Of a DNA stretch of 64,000 nt, positions 28,451 to 37,262 are shown piece by piece. The stretch covers positions 4,030,001-4,094,000 of the forward strand of contig OY969771.1 of assembly GCA_963702925.1 (NCBI GenBank), in the 5' to 3' direction. This stretch comes from CAIKMD01 sp963702925. GTDB lineage: Bacteria > Pseudomonadota > Alphaproteobacteria > ATCC43930 > CGMCC-115725. The notes below the pieces were generated by a model. The model saw only the letters and a list, made by a program, of their open reading frames with translations, did not search any database and was not told the DNA's origin. Each line of letters starts with the position of its first letter. The first letter of the stretch is position 1. The position numbers were made by a program, and so were the translations under genes.

Positions 28451-28927
28451 ATGGCCGGCAGCGTCAACAAAGTCATCCTCGTCGGCAATCTTGGCCGCGA
28501 TCCCGAGATTCGCTCGACCCAGGACGGGCTGCGTATCGCCAATCTTTCGGTGGCCACCTCGGAGAGCTGGCGCGACAAGAACTCCGGCGAGCGCAAGGAA
28601 AAGACCGAATGGCACCGGGTCGCCATTTTCAACGAGCGCCTGGTCGACATCGTCGAGAAATATCTGAAGAAGGGCTCGAAGGTTTATATCGAGGGCGCGT
28701 TGCAGACGCGCAAATGGACCGACAATTCGGGCCAGGAACGCTACACCACCGAAGTCGTGCTGCAGCGCTTCCGCGGCGAATTGACGATGCTCGACGGACG
28801 CAGCGGCGGCGGCGAGGGCGGCTTCCCGAGCGATGCGCCGGAAGAGGACGCGCCGCGCGCGAGCGCACCGCGCGCTGCGGCACGGGTGCCGGCCGCGCAA
28901 GACCTCGACGACGAAATCCCGTTCTAA
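28451..28927 (+). CDS. ssb: single-stranded DNA-binding protein
   Basis: SSB coats single-stranded DNA during replication, recombination and repair. The 158-residue protein has the OB fold (about 4-112; NKVILVGNLGRDPEIRST, EWHRVAIF, VYIEGALQTRKW) and a Gly/Ala/Pro-rich linker. It ends DLDDEIPF, the acidic tip that recruits partner proteins. The ATG at 28451 follows an AAGGAG site; an upstream in-frame ATG at 28403 would add a non-conserved tail. It shares the SOS box with uvrA. Confidence 0.97.
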   Translation: MAGSVNKVILVGNLGRDPEIRSTQDGLRIANLSVATSESWRDKNSGERKEKTEWHRVAIFNERLVDIVEKYLKKGSKVYIEGALQTRKWTDNSGQERYTTEVVLQRFRGELTMLDGRSGGGEGGFPSDAPEEDAPRASAPRAAARVPAAQDLDDEIPF

Positions 28928-29048
28928 GGCTGGTCTGGCCGCCGATCGCCTGGCACCGGCCGGTTGCGCCGGGAGAGGCTTTGTGACCTAATTACCGAGC
29001 CGCCCGGCGCTTAACGGGCGAAGTCTTTTATCCCCTAGGGAGGGAACC

Positions 29049-31010
29049 ATGGCGACGCGCAAATCCGCGGCCGGTGTCGGCCGCCGCAATTTCCTCAAAG
29101 GTGCAGCTCTGGCAGGCGCCGCGACCACGATGGCCGCGCCGCTGCAAGCAGTGGCGCAAGGCCAGGCCGCTCCGCCGGCCAAGGTCAAGTCGCCGCAAGG
29201 CGTCTCGGCGGTCCAACACGCGGCCGAGATCGGCCCGGTGCCGCAAGGCGCGGAATCCTATGTCGCGGCGACCAGCGGCTCCGACTACATGGTCGATGCG
29301 TTCAAGTCTCTCGGCATCGAATACATCGCCGCGATGCCGGGATCGAGCTTCCGCGGTCTGCAGGAATCCTTCATCAATTACGGCAAGAACACCGCGCCGG
29401 AATGGTTGACGACCGTGCATGAGGAAATCTCGGTCGCGATGTCGATGGGCTATGCCAAGGTCGAAGGCAAGCCGATGCTCAACCTCGTTCATGCCACGGT
29501 CGGGCTGCAGCACGCGTCGATGGCCGTCTACAACGCCTATTGCGACCGGGTGCCGATCTGCATGCTGACGGCGAACATCGCGGACGCAACCATGCGGCGC
29601 CCCGGCGTCGAGACCGATCACACGGTCCAGGACGGACCGGTGATCGTGCGCGACTACACGAAATGGGATGATTCGCCGGGATCGCTCCAGCATTTCGGCG
29701 AATCGACCATCCGCGCCTATCAGATCGCGATGACGCCGCCGATGGGGCCGGTGCTTCTCGTCGCCGACAGCGCGTTGCAGGAAGACCCAATTCCTGAGGA
29801 TGCCGATCTCAAATTGCCCAAGCTGCCGCGCTTTGCGGCGGCGCAAGGCGATTCCGGCGCGGTCGCCGAAGTGGCGAAAATGCTGGTCGAGGCCGAGAGC
29901 CCGGTCATCATGGCCGATCGTGGCGTGCCAGGCCCGAACGGCGTCATGGCGCATCTCGTCGAGCTTGCCGAGGTGCTGCAATGCGCGGTGGTCGATCTCA
30001 ACGGCCGCATGAATTTCCCGACGCGGCACGCGCTCAATCAAAGCGCAAGGCGCGGCCCGGTGCTGGCGCAGGCCGATCTCGTGGTCGGGCTCGACGTCAC
30101 GGATTATTGGGGCACCATCCATGGCTATCGCGATCAGCTGCATCGCGCCTCGAAGCCGATCCTGAAGCCGGGGACCAAGACCGTCTCGATCAGCTCCTTC
30201 GATCAGTTCATCCACGCGAACTACCAGAACTTCCAACGCTTCGGCGATGTGGATCTCGAAGTCAGCGGCGACGGCGCGGCGACCTTGCCCTCGCTTATCG
30301 AGGCGGTGAAGAAGCTCGTCACCGATGACAAGAAATCGGCGTACCAAGGGCGTGGCAAGAAACTCGCCGATGCCAGCGCGGCCGCATACGAGCGCGCCAA
30401 GGCGGACGCCACCTATGGCTGGGATATCACGCCGATCAGCACATCGCGCCTCTGCATGGAGGTGTGGAACGCGATCAAGAACGAGGATTACTCGCTCGCG
30501 ACGCCCGATACCTTCCAATCGAGCTGGCAGCACCAACTCTGGAAGATGGACAAGCCGCATCATTATCTCGGCGATTCCGGCGCTTTCGGCGTCGGTTACC
30601 AATCCTCGGGCGTGATCGGCGCGGGGCTTGCCAACCGCAAATACGGGCGCCTCACGGTGGGCATTGTCGGCGACGGCGAGCTGATGGTCTCGCCCGGCTC
30701 GCTTTGGACGGCGGTCAAGCACAAGATCCCGGTGCTCATGGTGGTGCATAACAATCGCGCCTACTTCCAGGAGCTGATGCATCTGCAGACCATGGCTGAT
30801 CGCCATGTGCGCGACATTCACACGGCGCGCATCGGGACGGAAATCGCGTCGCCCAATATCGACTTCGCCAAGATGGCGCAAAGCATGGGCATGCACGCTT
30901 TCGGCCCGATCACCGATCCGGCCAAGCTCGGGCCGGCGTTGCAGCAGGCGGTGGCGCTCGTCAAGGGTGGCGAGCCGGTTCTCGTCGATGTCGTGGCGCA
31001 AGGCCGATAA
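29049..31010 (+). CDS. Tat-exported thiamine-diphosphate-dependent enzyme
   Basis: The 653-residue protein resembles acetolactate synthase/pyruvate oxidase/benzoylformate decarboxylase enzymes. It starts with a twin-arginine signal (RRNFLK at 12-17, then a hydrophobic Ala-rich stretch to about residue 36), so it should be exported folded with its cofactor. The catalytic Glu is visible in TTVHEEISVAM (E125/E126) and the diphosphate-binding motif as GDGE at 541-544 with NN at 568-569. A strong AGGGAGGG ribosome site precedes the ATG. A periplasmic cytochrome c gene follows after 18 bases, suggesting an oxidative 2-oxoacid decarboxylation that feeds the respiratory chain. The substrate is unknown. 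Confidence 0.85.
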   Translation: MATRKSAAGVGRRNFLKGAALAGAATTMAAPLQAVAQGQAAPPAKVKSPQGVSAVQHAAEIGPVPQGAESYVAATSGSDYMVDAFKSLGIEYIAAMPGSSFRGLQESFINYGKNTAPEWLTTVHEEISVAMSMGYAKVEGKPMLNLVHATVGLQHASMAVYNAYCDRVPICMLTANIADATMRRPGVETDHTVQDGPVIVRDYTKWDDSPGSLQHFGESTIRAYQIAMTPPMGPVLLVADSALQEDPIPEDADLKLPKLPRFAAAQGDSGAVAEVAKMLVEAESPVIMADRGVPGPNGVMAHLVELAEVLQCAVVDLNGRMNFPTRHALNQSARRGPVLAQADLVVGLDVTDYWGTIHGYRDQLHRASKPILKPGTKTVSISSFDQFIHANYQNFQRFGDVDLEVSGDGAATLPSLIEAVKKLVTDDKKSAYQGRGKKLADASAAAYERAKADATYGWDITPISTSRLCMEVWNAIKNEDYSLATPDTFQSSWQHQLWKMDKPHHYLGDSGAFGVGYQSSGVIGAGLANRKYGRLTVGIVGDGELMVSPGSLWTAVKHKIPVLMVVHNNRAYFQELMHLQTMADRHVRDIHTARIGTEIASPNIDFAKMAQSMGMHAFGPITDPAKLGPALQQAVALVKGGEPVLVDVVAQGR

Positions 31011-31028
31011 GGGTAGGGTGGAAAAAAT

Positions 31029-31406
31029 ATGAACCAGCGTACATTCGTTGCGGCGCTCGCGATCGCCGTGGGCTCCGTTCTCGCCTTCGCTCCCTGTGCT
31101 TCGGCGCAGCAACAGGCGCCTGCGGGTGATGCCAAGAGGGGGCAGCAGCATTTCAACAGCGACGGCTGCTGGGAATGTCATGGCCGCGTCGGGCAGGGCG
31201 GCGGGCTGTCGGGGCCGCGTATCGTGCCGATGGCCTTGCCCTACGAGGCTTTCATTCAACAGCTGCGGACGCCGCAAAACAGCATGCCACCTTACGAGCC
31301 GAAAGTGCTGCCGAATGCGGTGGCGGCTGACATCTACGCCTACTTGAAGTCGCTGCCGGCGCCCCAAGCCGTGAAGGACATTCCAATCCTCAACAGCTTG
31401 AACTAA
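31029..31406 (+). CDS. small periplasmic cytochrome c
   Basis: The 125-residue protein has a Sec signal peptide (about 1-26, ending CASAQ) and one haem-attachment motif CWECH (47-51). The likely axial Met is in NSMPPY. The rest fits a class I monohaem cytochrome c. It lies 18 bases after the Tat-exported TPP enzyme and is followed by an intrinsic terminator, so the two form a compact operon. It is the obvious electron acceptor for that enzyme, by inference from gene order. Confidence 0.9.
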   Translation: MNQRTFVAALAIAVGSVLAFAPCASAQQQAPAGDAKRGQQHFNSDGCWECHGRVGQGGGLSGPRIVPMALPYEAFIQQLRTPQNSMPPYEPKVLPNAVAADIYAYLKSLPAPQAVKDIPILNSLN

Positions 31407-31424
31407 GCCCGGCGTTTCCTGGGA

Positions 31425-31457
31425 TCGCCGCGGGTGGGGAATCCCTTCCCGCGGCGA
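31425..31457 (+). terminator. intrinsic terminator after the cytochrome c gene
   Basis: TCGCCGCGGG (31425-31434) pairs perfectly with CCCGCGGCGA (31448-31457) around a 13-base loop. The stem is followed by ATCGTTTTTC, with a second T run shortly after, which is typical of Rho-independent termination. Confidence 0.85.
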
Positions 31458-31731
31458 ATCGTTTTTCGGGCTTTTTGCAATGCAATATCGGGCGCCTTCC
31501 ACACCGATAACGCGAGCACGGCGCGCGTCTGATGAATAACATTAAGATATTCTTGTATCCTGCTGGTAAAACAAATTAATTTTTGTGGGAAAATCGACGG
31601 CCAAAAGCCCATTTTTGCGCCCGCCTTGGATTGTTGAAAAGCGCAAAATCCGCTAAACTTTTTTGACAGTTTGCGCTGGCGACCCCGCTCGGCGTTTTTG
31701 ACTTTTCTCGGTCCCGTTCCGGACAAAAAAT
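31458..31731 (+). promoter_or_regulatory. AT-rich leader and promoter region of gyrA
   Basis: This 274-base gene-free stretch is markedly AT-rich between about 31530 and 31620 compared with the flanking GC-rich DNA. It probably holds the gyrA promoter. I cannot define -35/-10 boxes with confidence, and I see no small gene or riboswitch structure in it. Confidence 0.45.
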
Positions 31732-34494
31732 TTGGCTGACACCCCAGCGCCGCCGCCGCTCGATATCACACCGGTCGCGATCGAAGAGGAGATGAAACGC
31801 TCCTACCTCGATTACGCCATGAGCGTGATCGTGGCGCGAGCCTTGCCGGATGTGCGCGACGGGTTGAAGCCGGTGCATCGCCGCATCCTCTTCGCGATGA
31901 AGCAGGCGGGTTACGAGTGGAACCGCGCGTTCCGCAAATCCGCCACCAGCGTCGGCGAGGTGATGGGCAATTATCACCCACATGGCGACGCGCCGATCTA
32001 CGAAGCGATGGTCCGCATGGCGCAGGATTTCGCCATGCGGCTGCAGCTAATCGACGGGCAGGGCAATTTCGGCTCGATGGATGGCGATCCGCCGGCGGCG
32101 ATGCGCTATACCGAATCGCGCCTGTCGCGCGCCGCCGATGCGTTGCTCGACGACATCGACAAGGAAACCGTCGACTTCCAGCCCAATTTCGACGGCAGCC
32201 GCCAAGAGCCGAAAGTGGTTCCGGCGCGCTTTCCCAATATTCTCGTCAATGGCGGCTCGGGCATCGCCGTCGGCATGGCGACCAACATCCCGACCCATAA
32301 TCTCGGCGAAGTCGTCGATGCTTGCATCGCCTATATCGACAATCGCGAGATCACCACCGAAGAGCTGATGGAACTGGTGCCGGGCCCGGATTTCCCGACC
32401 GGCGGCATCATTCTCGGCCGTGCCGGCATCCACGCGGCCTATGCGCTCGGGCGCGGCTCGATCATGATGCGCGGGCGCGCCGCGGTCGAGGAGATCCGCA
32501 AGGATCGCGAGGCGATCATCGTCACCGAGATTCCCTATCAGGTGAACAAGGCGCGCATGATCGAGCGCATCGCCGAGCTGGTGCAGGAAAAGACCATCGA
32601 GGGCATTTCCGATCTGCGCGACGAAAGCGACCGCCACGGCGTGCGCGTCGTGATCGAGCTGAAGCGCGACGCGATGGCCGACGTCGTGCTGAACCAGCTC
32701 TATCGCTACACGCCGCTCCAGACGAGCTTCGGCGTCAACATGCTGGCGCTCGATGGCGGCCGTCCGATCTTGATGGGGTTGCGCGACATCATCCGCGCTT
32801 TCGTCGCGTTCCGCGAGGAAGTCGTCACCAAGCGTACCGTGTTCCTGCTGCGCAAGGCGCGCGAGCGCGCGCATACGTTGCTCGGTCTTGCCGTCGCGGT
32901 CGCGAATATCGACGCGATGATCGCGCTGATCCGGCAATCGCCCGATCCGGCCGCCGCGCGTGTCGAGATGATGGCGCGGAGCTGGCCGGCCGAAGACGTG
33001 TTGCCGCTGATCGCCTTGATCGAGGAGGCGGGGCGGGGCGGCGCCGGTCCCGACGCAACCTATCGGCTTACCGAGGACCAAGCCAGGGCGATTCTCGATC
33101 TGCGCTTGCAGCGCTTGACCGCGCTGGAGCGGGACAAGATCGCCGAAGAGCTCGACGGCATCGTCACCGAGATCAAAGGCTATCTCGAAATTCTGGGTTC
33201 GCGGACCCGCCTCATGGAGGTGATCCGGCAGGAGCTGCGCGAGGTCAAGGAACAGTTCAACACGCCGCGCCGTACGGTGATCGAAGATCTTGAATTCGAA
33301 ACCGACATCGAGGCGTTGATCCAGCGCGAGGACATGGTCGTCACGGTGAGCCACGCCGGCTACATCAAGCGCGTGCCGCTCTCGACCTACCGCGCGCAAC
33401 GCCGCGGCGGCCGCGGCCGCGCCGGCATGGCGATGCGCGAAGAGGATTTTCTGCATCAGGTCTTCGTCGCCTCGACCCATGCGCCGGTGCTGTTCTTCAC
33501 CTCGTCGGGCCGGGTCTACAAGCTCAAGGTCCATCGCCTGCCGGTCGGCACGCCGCAATCGCGCGGCAAGGCGATGGTCAATCTCTTGCCCAATCTCGTG
33601 GCCGGCGAAACCATCTCGACGGTCATGCCGCTGCCCGAGGACGAGGCGGTGTGGGCGGACCGCACCGTCGTGTTCGCGACCGCCAAAGGCAATGTGCGCC
33701 GCAATGCCATGTCCGATTTCGCCAATGTCATGGCGAACGGCAAGATCGCGATGAAGTTCGAGGGCGCCGACGCCGATGATCGGCTGATCGCGGTGGCGAT
33801 CGGCGGGGCGTCGGACGATGTGCTCTTGGCGACGCGCAACGGCCGCTGCATCCGCTTTTCTGCCGAGGAAGTGCGCATCTTCACGGGGCGCAGCTCGGTC
33901 GGCGTGCGCGGCATCAGGCTGGTCGAGGGCGACGCCGTGATCTCCATGTCGATCTTGCGCCACGAGGACGTGCCGACCGAGCAGCGCTATGCTTATCTGC
34001 GCCTCGCGGCCGAGCGGCGGCGCAGCCCGGCCGAAGAGGTCGAAACCGAGGAGGCCGAGGGCGAAGGCGCGGTCGCGGCGCAGATCAGCGAAGAGCAATT
34101 CGCCGATCTTGCCGCGCGCGAGGAGTTCGTCCTCGTTCTGACCGAGAAAGGTTACGGCAAGCGCAGCTCGGCCTATGACTACCCGATCACCGGACGCGGC
34201 GCGCAGGGGCGCGAGAACAACGATCCGAGCCGCGGCCAAGGCGCGACCATCGCGGTCTTCCCCGTGGCGAAAGGCGACCAGATCATGCTGGTCACCAATC
34301 GCGGCACGCTCATCCGCGTGCCGGTCGAGGATATCAGCATCAGGCGACGGCGCAGCGGCGGCGTCACCGTGTTCAAAGTCGACGAGGGCGAGCGCGTGAT
34401 GTCGGTTGCGCGTCTGCCCGAAACCGGCGAAGACGTCGTCAATGGCGACGGCGCCGGCGAAACGGGTGCGGGCGAAGGGGACAGCACGGCATGA
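31732..34494 (+). CDS. gyrA: DNA gyrase subunit A
   Basis: GyrA forms the cutting and rejoining subunit of gyrase, which introduces negative supercoils. The 920-residue protein has the conserved start ITPVAIEEEMKRSYLDYAMSV, the catalytic Tyr126 in AAMRYTESR and six C-terminal beta-pinwheel repeats with the GyrA-box type RRGGRGRAG. The quinolone region reads HGDAPIYEA, with Ala, Pro and Glu at E. coli positions 83, 84 and 87. The start is inferred to be TTG at 31732, because conserved residues precede the first ATG (31792). An acidic insert and tail (residues about 770-790 and 905-920) are extra. coaD overlaps its stop. Confidence 0.96.
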   Translation: MADTPAPPPLDITPVAIEEEMKRSYLDYAMSVIVARALPDVRDGLKPVHRRILFAMKQAGYEWNRAFRKSATSVGEVMGNYHPHGDAPIYEAMVRMAQDFAMRLQLIDGQGNFGSMDGDPPAAMRYTESRLSRAADALLDDIDKETVDFQPNFDGSRQEPKVVPARFPNILVNGGSGIAVGMATNIPTHNLGEVVDACIAYIDNREITTEELMELVPGPDFPTGGIILGRAGIHAAYALGRGSIMMRGRAAVEEIRKDREAIIVTEIPYQVNKARMIERIAELVQEKTIEGISDLRDESDRHGVRVVIELKRDAMADVVLNQLYRYTPLQTSFGVNMLALDGGRPILMGLRDIIRAFVAFREEVVTKRTVFLLRKARERAHTLLGLAVAVANIDAMIALIRQSPDPAAARVEMMARSWPAEDVLPLIALIEEAGRGGAGPDATYRLTEDQARAILDLRLQRLTALERDKIAEELDGIVTEIKGYLEILGSRTRLMEVIRQELREVKEQFNTPRRTVIEDLEFETDIEALIQREDMVVTVSHAGYIKRVPLSTYRAQRRGGRGRAGMAMREEDFLHQVFVASTHAPVLFFTSSGRVYKLKVHRLPVGTPQSRGKAMVNLLPNLVAGETISTVMPLPEDEAVWADRTVVFATAKGNVRRNAMSDFANVMANGKIAMKFEGADADDRLIAVAIGGASDDVLLATRNGRCIRFSAEEVRIFTGRSSVGVRGIRLVEGDAVISMSILRHEDVPTEQRYAYLRLAAERRRSPAEEVETEEAEGEGAVAAQISEEQFADLAAREEFVLVLTEKGYGKRSSAYDYPITGRGAQGRENNDPSRGQGATIAVFPVAKGDQIMLVTNRGTLIRVPVEDISIRRRRSGGVTVFKVDEGERVMSVARLPETGEDVVNGDGAGETGAGEGDSTA

Positions 34495-35030
34495 GCGCGC
34501 GAATTGGAGTTTATCCCGGAACATTCGATCCGATCACCAACGGGCACGCGGATATCATTTTGCGCGCGGTGAAGATCGTCGACCATCTCGTCGTCGGGGT
34601 CGCCCGCAATGCCGGCAAAGGACCGCTTTTCGACACCGACGAGCGGGTCGAAATCGTGCGCGAAGAGCTCCAACATCTCGATCCCGCGGCGGCGAAGCGC
34701 ATCGAGGTGCGGCCGTTCGAGACTCTCCTGATGCATTTCGCTATCGATGTCGGCGCCACGATGATCATCCGCGGTCTGCGCGCCGTCTCGGATTTCGAAT
34801 ACGAGTTCCAGATGGCGGGGATGAACAACCGCCTCAATCCCAATGTCGAGACGGTCTTTCTCATGGCCTCCGACAAGTACCAGTTCATCTCGTCGCGCTT
34901 CGTCAAAGAAATCGGCCAGCTCGGCGGCGATGTGTCGCACTTCGTCAGCGCGCGCGTCGCCAAACGCCTCGCGGAGCGCTTCGGCATCGCCGCGAAAGCC
35001 GCCGCAAAACGCGCGCCGACGAAGCGCTGA
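34491..35030 (+). CDS. coaD: phosphopantetheine adenylyltransferase
   Basis: CoaD transfers AMP from ATP to 4'-phosphopantetheine, the penultimate step of coenzyme A synthesis. The 179-residue protein has the nucleotidyltransferase motif GTFDPITNGH (residues 10-19), the LMHFAIDVGATMIIRGLR block and the second ATP site ISSRFVKEI. The C-terminus has an Ala/Lys-rich tail slightly longer than in E. coli. Its ATG overlaps the gyrA stop (ATGA), so it is translated with gyrA. Confidence 0.96.
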   Translation: MSARIGVYPGTFDPITNGHADIILRAVKIVDHLVVGVARNAGKGPLFDTDERVEIVREELQHLDPAAAKRIEVRPFETLLMHFAIDVGATMIIRGLRAVSDFEYEFQMAGMNNRLNPNVETVFLMASDKYQFISSRFVKEIGQLGGDVSHFVSARVAKRLAERFGIAAKAAAKRAPTKR

Positions 35031-35150
35031 AACGCGTTTGTTCGTGAAATAACTTTAACTTGGATCGCGTGTTGCTTTGCAGCGTAATGCGGACAGGCGG
35101 CTTGGCCGCTTGCCCGCTCGACCCCCTTGGCGGGCACCGACCCTCGGGTC

Positions 35151-35193
35151 CGCCCCGCCTGCACCCCCATTCCTCCAGATGGCAGGCGGGGCG
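35151..35193. repeat. intergenic hairpin between coaD and the OYE gene
   Basis: CGCCCCGCCTGC (35151-35162) is the exact reverse complement of GCAGGCGGGGCG (35182-35193), with a 19-base loop. It lies in the 247-base gap after coaD. With no T run behind it, a transcript-stabilising or REP-like role is as likely as termination. Confidence 0.5.
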
Positions 35194-35277
35194 CCTCGCG
35201 ATACTACAAGTTGCAAGGTTTCAGGCTGTAAGGCTTTGTGTTGCGACGTCGGACGCAGCACGATAGATTGCCGCGCC

Positions 35278-36393
35278 ATGACCAGTCAGCTCTTTACGCC
35301 TTTCACCCTGCGCAGCGTGACGCTTGCCAATCGCATCGTCGTGCCGCCGCTTTGCCAATACAGCTCCGATAACGGCGCTTGCAGCGATTGGCACATGCAA
35401 CATCTCCCGGCCTTCGCCATCTCCGGCGCCGGCCTCGTGGTGTTCGAGATGACCGATGTCGAGCCGATCGGGCGGATCACGCCTTATTGCGCCGGCCTTT
35501 GGAACGACACGCAAGAACAGGCGTTGGCGCGGGTTATCGCTTCGTGCCGCAAATACGGCCACGCGAAGCTCGGCATTCAGATCGCGCATGCCGGGCGCAA
35601 GGCGTCGACCAGCGAGCCTTGGAAGGGCGGAAAATTCCTGCCGCAAGATCAGGGCGGTTGGCAGACGATTGCGCCATCGGCGATCCCGTTCGGCGAAGGC
35701 TATGCCGCGCCGCGGGCGATGGTGCGCGAAGATTTCGACCGCGTGCTCGACGGCTTCGTCAACGCGACGCGGCGCGCGGCAAGGCTCGGTTTCGATTCTT
35801 GCGAGATGCACGGCGCGCATGGCTATCTGCTGTCGTCGTTCTTCTCGCCGCTGTCCAATCACCGCGACGACGAATATGGCGGCAGCCTCGAGAATCGTAT
35901 GCGCTTTCCGTTGCGCGTGTTCCGCGCGATGCGCGAGGTGTGGCCGGCCGACAAGCCCTTGGGCGTGCGCTTGAGCTGCGTCGATTGGGTCGATGGCGGC
36001 ACGACGATCGAGGATACCTTGGTCTATGCCAAGGCACTCAAGGAAGCCGGCTGCGATTTCATCTGTTGCTCGAGCGGCGGCATCGTCTCTGCCGTGCCAC
36101 CGTTGATCCGCGCCAATTATCAGGTTCAATTCGCCGAACGCATCCGGCGCGAAGTCGGCGTGCCGACACGCGCGGTCGGGATGATCTTCACCGGTCGCCA
36201 AGCCGAGGCGATCATCGCCAAGAACGAAGCCGATATGGTGGCGGTCGGGCGTGGCTATATCGACGATCCGCGCTGGGCCTGGCATGCCGGCGACGAGCTG
36301 GGTGTCGCGGCGCCGTTTGCGTTGCCGGCGCATACCGCGCGCAGTCCGAACTGGATCAAGAACAAGCTCGAAGCCCACAAGACCCAGTTCTGA
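35278..36393 (+). CDS. NADH:flavin oxidoreductase, old yellow enzyme family (YqjM/NamA type)
   Basis: This FMN-dependent ene-reductase uses NAD(P)H to reduce activated C=C bonds. The 371-residue protein is a single TIM barrel. Cys26 in PPLCQYS matches the redox-tuning Cys26 of Bacillus YqjM; other landmarks are QIAHAGRKAS, the HGAHGYLLSSFFSPLSNHRDD-type segment (here HGAHGYLLSSF), and the C-terminal FMN phosphate site VAVGRGYIDDP. The ATG at 35278 gives the family-standard N-terminus; the open frame upstream crosses a hairpin and is not protein-like. The physiological substrate is unknown. Confidence 0.92.
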   Translation: MTSQLFTPFTLRSVTLANRIVVPPLCQYSSDNGACSDWHMQHLPAFAISGAGLVVFEMTDVEPIGRITPYCAGLWNDTQEQALARVIASCRKYGHAKLGIQIAHAGRKASTSEPWKGGKFLPQDQGGWQTIAPSAIPFGEGYAAPRAMVREDFDRVLDGFVNATRRAARLGFDSCEMHGAHGYLLSSFFSPLSNHRDDEYGGSLENRMRFPLRVFRAMREVWPADKPLGVRLSCVDWVDGGTTIEDTLVYAKALKEAGCDFICCSSGGIVSAVPPLIRANYQVQFAERIRREVGVPTRAVGMIFTGRQAEAIIAKNEADMVAVGRGYIDDPRWAWHAGDELGVAAPFALPAHTARSPNWIKNKLEAHKTQF

Positions 36394-36437
36394 GTTGCGT
36401 CTCTAACTCTAACTCTTGGGGCGGTCGCGCGTCGGCA

Positions 36438-36620
36438 TCACTTGCGCTTGGCGCGCGGTTTAGACTTCGGCTTTGTCAGCCTTTTTCGCAAACGTTCCAA
36501 GCTCGTCAGGGCTTGGTCGCGCTCGCGTTCGGCGCGGCGTAGCCGCGCCTGGGCGCGTGTCAATTCCCGCCGCAAAAGGATGAGATAGGGATCGTTGCGG
36601 TCCACGAGGCTGAAACTCAA
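36438..36620 (-). CDS. small basic coiled-coil protein
   Basis: The 60-residue product reads as a helix from about 12 to 48 with regular Leu spacing and alternating Arg/Glu (LRRELTRAQARLRRAERERD), then a Lys/Arg/Pro tail. The start would be TTG at 36620, with weak ribosome-site support; an internal GTG a few codons on is possible. It is convergent with the OYE gene. No family was recognised, and it may be spurious, but its composition is protein-like. Confidence 0.4.
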   Translation of the reverse strand: MSFSLVDRNDPYLILLRRELTRAQARLRRAERERDQALTSLERLRKRLTKPKSKPRAKRK

Positions 36621-36654
36621 TCCCTATTGTTTGGCCCGATCGTCGGGAGGGCTG

Positions 36655-37047
36655 TTAGCCAGGCGATGCCGGCACCGCCATCCATTGGGTGGGGCAGGCC
36701 GGCACATAGGGATAATAGCCGGGTGGGTTCGGACAATAATACCAGTAACTGCGCACCGGTTGGGGCGGGACCACCACAGGCGGGACCATCGGGTCGGGGT
36801 AGGGGTAGACCGGCTGCGGGTAGAAATACCAAGCGCCATCCACGATCCACCACCAGCCGAGTCGGCCGTCGTGATCGCCATGGAGCCAGCGTCCGCCGCG
36901 CCAGGCCCCCTCGTCACGATCGTGAAAGCGGTGAATGTCGCCGCCACCGTGCCAATGATCGTGGTCGTCGGCCTGGGCGGGCGCGACTCCGATCGCGGGA
37001 AGTAGCCCTATGGCCAGGGCGGCGCCCAGGCGTGTTACGGTCTTCAT
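36655..37047 (-). CDS. secreted Tyr/Pro/His-rich protein
   Basis: The 130-residue product has a Sec signal peptide (about 1-26, ending APAQA). A His/Asp-rich stretch (DDHDHWHGGGDIHRFHD) follows, then Trp/Tyr/Pro-rich sequence ending in YYCPNPPGYYPYVPACP. Proteins with this YYCPxxxxYYPYVxxCP ending are common in proteobacterial envelopes, but their role is unknown; the two Cys may form a disulfide. The ATG at 37047 has an AGAGGAA ribosome site. It is divergent from the OmpA-family gene pair. Confidence 0.8.
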   Translation of the reverse strand: MKTVTRLGAALAIGLLPAIGVAPAQADDHDHWHGGGDIHRFHDRDEGAWRGGRWLHGDHDGRLGWWWIVDGAWYFYPQPVYPYPDPMVPPVVVPPQPVRSYWYYCPNPPGYYPYVPACPTQWMAVPASPG

Positions 37048-37262
37048 ATGTTCCTCTTGGGGTGGGGGAATGGCTGGATCCTGCTCGAAAACGGTTCAGA
37101 CTGTGCTAACATTCCGTGCTCTAAAACGTTGCGGTAATGCAACACCGCTGGAGAAGCTTGGCCTGTCTGGCGCGAAACCGCTGCGGGACCTTGCTCCTTC
37201 AACCAATTGGGCAGTATCACATTAGGCAGTATTCCTAAACCTTCGCCGAACTGGGGGGATTC

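Noticed and set aside
32047..34524. 825-codon minus-strand frame opposite gyrA
   Set aside because: Shadow of gyrA; no domains, composition dominated by Arg, Asp, Gly and His.
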